From contig CAIXSC010000278.1 of NCBI GenBank assembly GCA_903921945.1, positions 1-5,274 of the forward strand: a DNA stretch of 5,274 nucleotides, read 5' to 3'. Below, one piece after another: positions 1-5,274 of this stretch (within the stretch, counting starts at the first letter, position 1; every line of letters starts with the position of its first letter). The position numbers were made by a program, and so were the translations under genes. The notes beneath the pieces are model-generated. The model did no database searches. It was not told where the DNA came from and worked only from the letters and a program-made list of their open reading frames with translations. This DNA comes from an uncultured Planctomycetaceae bacterium. Lineage in GTDB: Bacteria > Planctomycetota > Planctomycetia > Pirellulales > Pirellulaceae.

Positions 1-2197
1 CGCTGAACGTCACCACGTCATCTTGGTCCACACCGTCGCCGCTCACCCCGAACCCGCCTTGCAAGTTGGCGCCAACGTAAAGCGGAGTGCTTCCCGGGAA
101 GAAGACGATGCCGTTTTGATTGGCCAGTGGGTTGGGATTGCGGAAGTTGCGTCCTGGGTGGAAGGCGTCGTAGCCGAACACCGTTTGAAAGTCGCTCGCG
201 GCGGGCGCGAGGGCGGGCGACAGGTTCTCCGCCGTCGCTCGGTTGATGCCAGCCGTCAACAAGCTGGAGAACGCGCCGGGCAGGCTGCCATCCACACCCG
301 ACGGGTAGCGTGGCTCGGCCAAGAACCGAAATGTTCGGTTGCTAAACGCGGGCGCGGCGTTGGGTGCCAGCCGAGTTTGGCTGTCGATATCGGAGTAAAG
401 GTCGGCGAGCCGGTTATCGGCGCCGTCGATGCGGGCTTCATTCGCGGCCAGTTCAGTGGTGGACGCGACGCCGAGCGCGACCAAGAGATCGTCGTCGACC
501 TGGTCGAAATCCTGCAGTAAAGCATCGTTCGCGTAGTACGCCGTGTTACGCGCCTTGGCGACAGCCACATCGATCGAGAAGATGGTTGCGTCGGGCATGC
601 GGAACAAGCCCAGCACGTTGCCGTCGCGGTCGCCGACCGCCAGCACCATGCGGGTGCGGGCTCCGGGTTGAGGCTGGCCATTCTTGATGTTGCTTAGATC
701 GAGTCGGATCGCGGCCCGCGTGCGGTCGGCCTCCGCGACGCCTTCCATAATGATCCGTTCCACGTCCGCGGCGGTCAGATCGCTGGCTCCGGTGGGAGAC
801 TCGCGTGGCGGCACAATCCAACCTTCGGTCGGCGAGATACCCTGGACCAGGTACGGGTTCGGGGCGGCCGGATCGACCATTTGGTAGACGCCGCTATTCG
901 GATCGCCGATGCCGACTTGGGAGCCTTTCACGAGCAGCGTTTCAAAGCCGCGGAGCCGATTGGTGGCGGAAGGGTTCGGACCGAACACTTCCAGCGTGAT
1001 CCCAACCAAATCGATGCGGCCAAATGGCAAGCCGAAATTCGAAAGCGGAGCGACACCGTTGAGCGTGCCGACGGAACCGTCGCCGTAACGGGAACTGGGA
1101 TTGAAAAATCGAATTCCACCCACGGCGGCAAAGGCGATCCATTCGGCCTCTAGCACGCGCGCGGCGTTCAGCCGTTGCTCGTTCGACTGAGGCACTTGGC
1201 CAGGCAGGGTCGCCGCATGCTGGAATCCTTGTTCGAAGGTCGCGTATCCATCCGGTCCGGGAAAGAATACGCCGATTCCGCCGACCAACGTCGGCAAGGC
1301 GCGGCCGTTGACCAGCTTGTAAATGGGGATGCCGCCGGGCAGCGTGCCGAAGCCGCGCCCCTGCGCGTAGTTGAGCCGTTTCGACACGACTCCGTAGGAC
1401 TCAGGAGCGAACAGCGCGGCGCCGGGCGCGAGCGCCGACGCCGGGAGGTTGAACCGGCCTGGCAAGATAACGTCGTCGGCTCCGCCCTTCACGCCATCGG
1501 GGCCGGCCAGCATTAAGCTGTCCCGGTTCTGGTGTTCGATCCCGAACAAGTCGACAGGCGGCGTATGCATGACGCCTTGCGGAAAGTGTCCACCGACGCC
1601 AATCGGCGCGACGAATCCCGGACCGAATGTCTTCGAAACGGCTTGCGTCGGATCGAACGGGTTGTTGTTCGCCGGGTCGAGCGGATTGGGCAGCGTGGGA
1701 ACCGCTTCGACTTCCCGTTGCGTGATCGTGGACTGGCTGAGATTGCGAATGGTGCGCGAGGTGAGCGGCGCGGCGTCGTTGGCGAACATGGCGGCCGTGC
1801 GGGCTTTCGCCACCGCGCCATCGATCGAAAACACCAGTTTGTGCAAATCGCTGGTGTCGATTCCCGATTCGGTCCGCACCCCGAGTATCCGGCCATTCCG
1901 GTCGACGACCGCGATGATCGCGTCGTTGCTCGCTGAAGCCGCCGCCGCGCGTCGGAGCAATACGTCGACTTCGCCATCGGTGAGCACGGCTTGAGCGGCG
2001 TCGATCACCGGGGCGGGAGGTGGTTCCTGCTCGCCGCCATCCTCGAATTCACCATCGGCGGGCACGCACCAAGGCACGGAGAATTCGAAGGCCCCGGTAG
2101 CTTGGCAATCGCGTCGTTCAAGCGGTTCCAAGCCGCGCAGCCGCGCGACGGGACCTGGCCTGAGGCGTTGAGACGACTTGTTCGTGAACCAACCCAT
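1..2197 (-). CDS. Exported protein with two tandem GlcG/HbpS-type haem-binding domains (3' end beyond window)
   Basis: The reading frame is open for 732 codons from the ATG at 2197-2195 to the left edge; the C-terminus is outside the window. The N-terminus is basic and ends in LEPLERRDCQA (residues 23-33), like the LExLExR export-associated motif of many planctomycete surface proteins. Two GlcG/HbpS (PF03928-like) copies follow. Copy 1 has IIAVVDRNGRILGV (about 94), FSIDGAVAKAR (123), GGIPIY (288) and VGGIGVFFPG (305). Copy 2 has MVLAVGDRDGNVLGLF (517), FSIDVAVAKARNTAYYAND (540) and GGFGVSGDGVDQDD (714-727), a hallmark of the family. Single-domain members are about 130-150 residues; here roughly 180 residues separate the FSID motif from the glycine motif in both copies, so both carry a long insertion. 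Family members bind haem or related small ligands; the ligand here is unknown. The frame is open upstream to a TAG near 2392, with another ATG at 2245; I prefer 2197 because it puts the LEPLER motif at the usual distance. No Shine-Dalgarno is evident. Domain call is firm, function is inference. Confidence 0.88.
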   Translation of the reverse strand, partial: MGWFTNKSSQRLRPGPVARLRGLEPLERRDCQATGAFEFSVPWCVPADGEFEDGGEQEPPPAPVIDAAQAVLTDGEVDVLLRRAAAASASNDAIIAVVDRNGRILGVRTESGIDTSDLHKLVFSIDGAVAKARTAAMFANDAAPLTSRTIRNLSQSTITQREVEAVPTLPNPLDPANNNPFDPTQAVSKTFGPGFVAPIGVGGHFPQGVMHTPPVDLFGIEHQNRDSLMLAGPDGVKGGADDVILPGRFNLPASALAPGAALFAPESYGVVSKRLNYAQGRGFGTLPGGIPIYKLVNGRALPTLVGGIGVFFPGPDGYATFEQGFQHAATLPGQVPQSNEQRLNAARVLEAEWIAFAAVGGIRFFNPSSRYGDGSVGTLNGVAPLSNFGLPFGRIDLVGITLEVFGPNPSATNRLRGFETLLVKGSQVGIGDPNSGVYQMVDPAAPNPYLVQGISPTEGWIVPPRESPTGASDLTAADVERIIMEGVAEADRTRAAIRLDLSNIKNGQPQPGARTRMVLAVGDRDGNVLGLFRMPDATIFSIDVAVAKARNTAYYANDALLQDFDQVDDDLLVALGVASTTELAANEARIDGADNRLADLYSDIDSQTRLAPNAAPAFSNRTFRFLAEPRYPSGVDGSLPGAFSSLLTAGINRATAENLSPALAPAASDFQTVFGYDAFHPGRNFRNPNPLANQNGIVFFPGSTPLYVGANLQGGFGVSGDGVDQDDVVTFS

Positions 2198-2416
2198 AGT
2201 CTGGCGCCGTGCGGACGACCCGGTTTGTCCAATCCACCACACCATGTGGAGTTTAGCTCCCGATGCCGCGCCGGTCGCGGAAAAGGCGGATGTTTGCAAG
2301 TTCGACCGGCGAATTCCGCCGCAAGGGTTTAATTCCAGTTCAAGGCACAACCGATACGACCGGTACGGGTAGCAAATCCCGTACATACGCTACAACCGTT
2401 TAAGGGCCGCTCGATC
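2198..2416. other. Divergent intergenic region, probable shared promoter region
   Basis: This 219-bp gap separates two divergently oriented genes, so promoters for both should lie here. It contains the most AT-rich stretch of the neighbourhood (about 2326-2345) and the inverted repeat described separately. I found no convincing -35/-10 pair with proper spacing on either strand, and no RNA gene. If the minus-strand gene starts at the alternative ATG at 2245, or the plus-strand gene at the alternative ATG at 2531, the limits shift accordingly. Confidence 0.5.
2363..2384. promoter_or_regulatory. Perfect 7-bp inverted repeat, candidate operator
   Basis: GTACGGG (2363-2369) and CCCGTAC (2378-2384) are exact reverse complements separated by 8 bases (TAGCAAAT). 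The repeat lies between two divergent genes, 33 bp before the GTG start of the plus-strand gene, a place where a dimeric regulator could control one or both genes. The centre-to-centre distance of 15 bp is longer than a single helical turn. The arms do not extend further. The regulator and any binding are unknown; a 7-bp match can also arise by chance in GC-rich DNA. Confidence 0.3.
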
Positions 2417-4684
2417 GTGTCAGTCGCTCCAGCAGACAATTCGCGGGACACGCGCCGATCGGCCCCCTCGCTTCGGGCCGTAAACCGGCCAGGGCCGCCT
2501 GCGTATCGTGGAGGGCGCGGCAAGACGCGGATGTTTGGAGCTCTGGCCGCCGCGTGCCTGTGGATGGCCGGCCGCGAGTCGAGCGCCGCCGACGCGTCGT
2601 TGCCGCGTCCGCTCCGCCACCAACCGTCGTCCCAAGTCGTGACTCCTTTCCAGGGAGGCCGACCTTCCCATGGTCTTCCGCAACCCATGGTGGCCGTTGG
2701 TCCCCGGCCATCCGGACCGAACTTGTTCCCTCGCCCTATCGCTGCATCCGGACTTGCACCGGCAACCGGCCTTCCACAACCGTTGGTGACTGGCCGGGCC
2801 CCGTTGGTCACGCAGGGGCTCCCGCAACCCGTCGCTCGAGCCGATCAGCGAATTCCGGCCTATGTCGCGGGATTGCCGCGCGTCCTTCCGGCCACCGCGT
2901 ATGCGGACTTCGATGACGACCCGGTCGGACCGCGAGTGCTGGCGAATCCGCCCGACAACTTTCCGCCCGCGGGCGACTTCGTGGCAGGAACCGAAGAAGA
3001 ACCGCTGCGTTGGCCCGTCGACCCGCCGCTGGGATACGCAGGTCGATCGGGGATACTGCCGTTGGAAGCCCAGGAGAACAGCCATTTCGTTCCAATGGAG
3101 GATCGATGGCGAATCGGCTTTCCGGAATGGGACCGTTACAACCGCGGAAATCCGCCGCGATTCGAATACCCGTATGTGCCCGGCAGCTTGTGGGATCCCT
3201 ACCACCAAAACCTGCTCAAGGGTGACTACCCGATTTTCGGCCAAAACACATTTCTGGCCATCACGGCCGTCGAGAATCTGTTGATCGAAACGCGTCAAAC
3301 ACCGACGCCTACGTCTCCGTTCGAAAGCACCGGCAGTCCCGGCCAGGAAGAATTCTTCGGCGACCCCGACCAATTCTTCGTGAACAACAATCTGTCGCTG
3401 ACCACCGAGCTGAATCACGGCAACGGTCCCTTCAAGCCAGCCGATTGGCGGTTGCGGGTCACGCAGATCTACAACATGAACCATCTGGTGGCGGACGAAT
3501 TGGGCGTGGTCAACCCCGATGTCCGCCGCGGCACAGCCCGCTTCCGGCAAGACTACGCGCTGGAAGAGTATTTCCTGGAAACCAAGCTCTCCGATCTGAG
3601 TCCCGATTACGACTTTCTCTCGGTTCGAGCCGGCTCCCAGTTCTTCAGCAGCGATTTCAAAGGTTTCATTTTTTCCGACACCAATCGAGGCGTGCGGCTG
3701 TTCGGCACTCGCAACGCCAACCGCGACCAGTTCAACGTGATGTGGTTGGATCAAACGGAAAAGGACACAAATAGCCTGCTCAACACGTGGGACGACCGCC
3801 ATCAGAACACGGTGATCGCGAACTACTATCGGCAAGACTTTGGGTTTCCGGGGTATACCGCGCAGGTCAGTTACCACTACAACCGCGACGCTCCGAGCTT
3901 CAAGTTCAATGACAACGATTTCTTGGTGCGGCCCGATCCAGTCGGCGTGTTCGCCCCGCATGAAATCAACTCGCACTACTTGGGCTGGGCCGGCGACGGC
4001 CACATCGAACGCGTGAACATCTCGCATGCCGCGTATTGGGTGGTGGGCGAGGATGAGCTCAATCCGATTGCCGGCCGGGACGTTGAGATCTCCGCCTGGA
4101 TGGCGGCGCTTGAACTGTCGTACGACCGCGACTGGATGCGATTCCGCACATCGTACTTCTTCGCGTCCGGCGACAACGATCCGAACGACGAAGAAGCGAC
4201 CGGCTTCGATACCATCTTCGATAATCCTCAGTTCGCCGGCGGTGGCAACAGCTTTTGGCAACGCCAGCAGATCGGCCTGTTCGGCGTCAACCTCACACAA
4301 CGCAACAGCTTGGTCGCCGATCTGCGGTCGAGCAAATTCCAGGGACAGACGAACTTCGTGAACCCCGGTTTGCATCTGATCAATTTTGGAGTCGATGCGG
4401 ATATCACGCCACGTTTCCGCATAGTGAACAACGTGAATGTGCTATGGTTCGCGCAGACTGAAACGCTGGAGGTGTTCACCTTTCAATCGGATGTTGATCC
4501 GTTCATCGGCACCGATTTGAGCACCGGCTTCGAATACCGGCCGATCCTACACAACAACATCTTGATGGAAGGTGGATTCGCCATCCTGCTTCCTGGCGAA
4601 GGTTTTGACGACCTGTACGCTCAGTATCGCCGCGACGCCGATCCGCTTGTCCAGGTTTTTCTGAACGCCATTCTGACCTACTGA
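2417..4684 (+). CDS. Putative outer-membrane beta-barrel (porin-like) protein with Pro-rich N-terminal spacer
   Basis: This 755-residue protein has no name I can give with confidence. Residues 31-60 look like an export signal: a basic stretch (RGGRGKTR), a hydrophobic core (MFGALAAACLWMAG) and a likely cleavage region near SSAADA. Residues 61-160 are Pro-rich with GLPQP repeated three times. Residues about 225-320 form an aromatic, Pro-rich globular-looking region (RIGFPEWDRY, WDPYHQNLLKGDYP). From about 322 to the end, amphipathic beta-strand patterns alternate with Asp/Asn-rich turns (WRLRVTQIYNMNH, LSVRAGSQFFSSDF, YTAQVSYHYNRD, MRFRTSYFFASGDND, FRIVNNVNVLWFAQ). The last residues are VFLNAILTY, with the terminal aromatic typical of barrels inserted by the BAM machinery. 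The first usable start is GTG at 2417, which leaves 38 residues before the hydrophobic core. The ATG at 2531 (Met39), with GGAGGG 15 nt upstream, is an alternative but drops the basic n-region. Transport or adhesion roles are both possible; substrate unknown. Confidence 0.8.
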   Translation: MSVAPADNSRDTRRSAPSLRAVNRPGPPAYRGGRGKTRMFGALAAACLWMAGRESSAADASLPRPLRHQPSSQVVTPFQGGRPSHGLPQPMVAVGPRPSGPNLFPRPIAASGLAPATGLPQPLVTGRAPLVTQGLPQPVARADQRIPAYVAGLPRVLPATAYADFDDDPVGPRVLANPPDNFPPAGDFVAGTEEEPLRWPVDPPLGYAGRSGILPLEAQENSHFVPMEDRWRIGFPEWDRYNRGNPPRFEYPYVPGSLWDPYHQNLLKGDYPIFGQNTFLAITAVENLLIETRQTPTPTSPFESTGSPGQEEFFGDPDQFFVNNNLSLTTELNHGNGPFKPADWRLRVTQIYNMNHLVADELGVVNPDVRRGTARFRQDYALEEYFLETKLSDLSPDYDFLSVRAGSQFFSSDFKGFIFSDTNRGVRLFGTRNANRDQFNVMWLDQTEKDTNSLLNTWDDRHQNTVIANYYRQDFGFPGYTAQVSYHYNRDAPSFKFNDNDFLVRPDPVGVFAPHEINSHYLGWAGDGHIERVNISHAAYWVVGEDELNPIAGRDVEISAWMAALELSYDRDWMRFRTSYFFASGDNDPNDEEATGFDTIFDNPQFAGGGNSFWQRQQIGLFGVNLTQRNSLVADLRSSKFQGQTNFVNPGLHLINFGVDADITPRFRIVNNVNVLWFAQTETLEVFTFQSDVDPFIGTDLSTGFEYRPILHNNILMEGGFAILLPGEGFDDLYAQYRRDADPLVQVFLNAILTY
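2672..2830 (+). repeat. Three GLPQP repeats in the Pro-rich spacer of the barrel protein
   Basis: The pentapeptide GLPQP occurs at residues 86-90, 118-122 and 134-138, each followed by a hydrophobic pair (MV, LV, VA). Related sequences flank them: SLPRP (61-65), FPRPI (104-108) and GLPRVLP (152-158). The codons of the three copies differ at third positions, so this is repetition kept at protein level rather than a recent DNA duplication. It probably forms an extended periplasmic or surface spacer between the signal peptide and the folded part; that role is inferred. Confidence 0.7.
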
Positions 4685-4875
4685 TGCGCGGCGTTGGCCG
4701 CCGCCTCGCTCGGTGGTGGCTTGAACTCGGGCTTGGGTTCGGGCGCGGGCTGGGACTCGGGTTGGCTGGCGGCGCCAGGCCTCGCGGACTCGGGTTGTTC
4801 ACGAGTTACGGGAACGCGCGAGTATCGAGTCTGTTGGGGAAGAGGAAAAAATTCGACAAGATCTTCGCTATCGCT
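4678..4875 (-). pseudogene. Pro/Glu-rich C-terminal remnant of an unidentified gene
   Basis: On the minus strand, 65 sense codons are open between an upstream TAG (4876-4878) and a TAG stop at 4678-4680. There is no ATG, GTG or TTG in frame, so it cannot be an independent gene. The peptide reads EDLVEFFPLPQQTRYSRV, then a tail rich in Pro, Glu and Ala with QPES twice (33 nt apart, in frame), PAPEPKPEFKPPP and an Ala-rich end, as in disordered C-termini. Third codon positions in the tail are strongly G/C, as expected for coding DNA here. It overlaps the convergent barrel gene by 7 nt. The most likely reading is the 3' end of a gene that lost its 5' part, perhaps through the adjacent mobile element. 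The alternative is low-complexity DNA that is open by chance. Product unknown. Confidence 0.35.
4753..4797. repeat. 12-bp direct repeat GGACTCGGGTTG
   Basis: GGACTCGGGTTG is found at 4753-4764 and again at 4786-4797, exactly 33 bp apart. The surrounding 4724-4800 stretch is low-complexity with several CTCGGG or TTCGGG units. Read on the minus strand it gives QPES in the same frame both times, which is the main argument that this stretch once coded for a Pro/Glu-rich tail. Confidence 0.6.
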
Positions 4876-4885
4876 CTAGTCGAAT
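4846..4885 (-). terminator. Possible minus-strand hairpin followed by a six-T tract
   Basis: GTCGAAT (4879-4885) and ATTCGAC (4851-4857) on the plus strand are exact reverse complements 21 nt apart. Read on the minus strand, the second arm runs directly into a T tract (complement of the A run at 4846-4851), the arrangement of an intrinsic terminator. The stem is only 7 bp, rather AT-rich, and the loop is long, so it is weak. It would stop transcription coming leftward from the transposase side, before the Pro/Glu-rich remnant. Confidence 0.25.
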
Positions 4886-5029
4886 CGTGGGATGCTGCGA
4901 AGAATTGAGCTGAAGTTGAGGGCCAGTCATCGAGCGGAATGAACCAGACGGCGGTGCAGCCAGTTCGGTTTTGAATTCGATTTCGCTTGGTACTCGCCTC
5001 GGCTTTGTCCGAAAAGCGATTTCATGCGT
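4876..5029. other. Intergenic stretch without an intact gene
   Basis: I see no supportable gene here. The only ATG-started frames are short and of unlike composition. One minus-strand frame is open without a start codon from 5021 to 4809 and could be old coding sequence (see findings). The left boundary of the transposable element should lie somewhere in this interval or just after it, but I could not fix a target-site junction. Confidence 0.5.
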
Positions 5030-5069
5030 GGGGCATGTTCGTCGGGAGAAGGAGACTTCCCCATGCCCC
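5030..5069 (+). promoter_or_regulatory. Shine-Dalgarno and start-codon hairpin of the transposase gene
   Basis: AAGGAG at 5049-5054 lies 8 nt before the ATG at 5063 and is the clearest ribosome binding site in the window. GGGGCATG (5030-5037) is the exact reverse complement of CATGCCCC (5062-5069), which contains the start codon, so an mRNA covering both could fold an 8-bp stem with the Shine-Dalgarno in its 24-nt loop. IS200-type transposases are known to limit their own translation with 5' stem-loops; that this hairpin does so is inference. Confidence 0.5.
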
Positions 5070-5274
5070 GTAGTACGCGCCGACGGCTTATTGATGAGTC
5101 ACGAGTCGGCACTTACCACTGCAGTAGTCGATGCGTTCGGCGGAGTTCTTTCCGCGACCGAACGGCTGGCGGACTGGATCTCGACCACCGCCAGCAATGG
5201 ATTGCCCAGCGATTGCGGGCGATCGCCGAGTTCTTCGCGATCGACGTCACCGATTTCGCGGTGATCGACAACGA
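5063..5274 (+). CDS. IS200/RAYT-like Y1 transposase, N-terminal part (continues beyond window)
   Basis: The frame opens at ATG 5063 with a good Shine-Dalgarno and stays open for 70 codons to the right edge. It begins MPRSTRRRLIDESRVGTYHC, then SSRCVRR, LDLDHRQQWIAQRL, and AIAEFFAIDVTDFAVIDN. The basic MPR start, YHC-SRCVRR, the DHR-QWI helix and the FAID-V--FAV-DN strand are the usual order in planctomycete transposases of the Y1 (PF01797) HUH superfamily, related to IS200 and REP-associated transposases. These enzymes cut and join single-stranded DNA through a catalytic Tyr; the HUH motif and Tyr would lie beyond the edge. The segment after SRCVRR (SSFRDRTAGG) differs from the AFLCG-type sequence I expect there, so the copy may be diverged. 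Whether the full gene is intact cannot be seen. Confidence 0.75.
   Translation, partial: MPRSTRRRLIDESRVGTYHCSSRCVRRSSFRDRTAGGLDLDHRQQWIAQRLRAIAEFFAIDVTDFAVIDN

Noticed and set aside
2307..2321. CGGCG-AATTC-CGCCG inverted repeat in the intergenic region as an operator
   Set aside because: The 5-bp GC-only arms are too short to stand out from background.
23..2332. Several plus-strand frames of 64-181 codons across the left part
   Set aside because: All are antisense to the GlcG-type gene, whose minus-strand frame is open throughout and carries family motifs in the same frame from end to end.
2420..4375. Very long open minus-strand frame (651 codons) antisense to the barrel gene
   Set aside because: It mirrors the codon pattern of the plus-strand gene in GC-rich DNA. 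Its translation shows no domain or signal peptide, while the plus frame has a signal sequence and coherent barrel features.
4688..4701. GCGGC-GTTG-GCCGC hairpin just after the barrel stop as a terminator
   Set aside because: The stem has only 5 bp and no T tract follows; such short GC palindromes are frequent in this DNA.
4684..4908. Plus-strand 74-codon frame whose ATG overlaps the barrel stop (TGATG), suggesting coupling
   Set aside because: The product is a low-complexity Leu/Gly/Arg string that is the antisense of the Pro/Glu-rich minus-strand tail; there is no Shine-Dalgarno or recognisable feature.
4927..5112. Minus-strand 61-codon frame opposite the transposase start
   Set aside because: It overlaps the transposase start on the other strand, has no ribosome binding site and shows no recognisable composition or motif.
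1..5274. CRISPR arrays, tRNA or rRNA genes
   Set aside because: No regularly spaced repeats and no cloverleaf or conserved rRNA sequence were seen on either strand.

Overview
The window looks like a piece of a GC-rich planctomycete chromosome, most like the Pirellulales. Three things point there. The minus-strand protein has a basic N-terminus ending in an LEPLER motif, of the LExLExR kind common on exported planctomycete proteins. There is a large secreted beta-barrel-like protein with a proline-rich N-terminal spacer. The transposase start has the YHC-SRCVRR signature common among planctomycete IS200/RAYT-like transposases. No ribosomal or other marker gene is present, so the lineage is an inference.

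Layout: (1) Positions 2197 down to 1, minus strand: one very long gene that leaves the window at the left edge. It encodes an exported protein with two tandem GlcG/HbpS-type (haem-binding, PF03928-like) domains. (2) Positions 2198-2416: a divergent intergenic region with a perfect 7-bp inverted repeat. (3) Positions 2417-4684, plus strand: a 755-residue protein with a signal-peptide-like segment, a Pro-rich spacer with three GLPQP repeats, and a long C-terminal part that reads as an outer-membrane beta-barrel ending in Tyr. (4) Positions 4685-5062: no intact gene. The minus strand holds a Pro/Glu-rich C-terminus-like open segment with no start codon, probably a gene remnant, plus a hairpin with a T-tract. 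(5) Positions 5063 to the right edge, plus strand: the first 70 codons of a Y1/IS200-like transposase, with a strong Shine-Dalgarno sequence and a start codon buried in a potential 8-bp stem.

How the parts may work together: the haem-binding-like protein and the barrel protein are divergently transcribed from a shared 219-bp region, so co-regulation is possible. A link such as haem or small-molecule handling at the envelope is only a hypothesis. The transposase end is a mobile-element scar and may explain the decayed gene fragment next to it. The least described objects are the barrel family with its GLPQP spacer, and the double GlcG protein whose two copies carry a large insertion at the same place.
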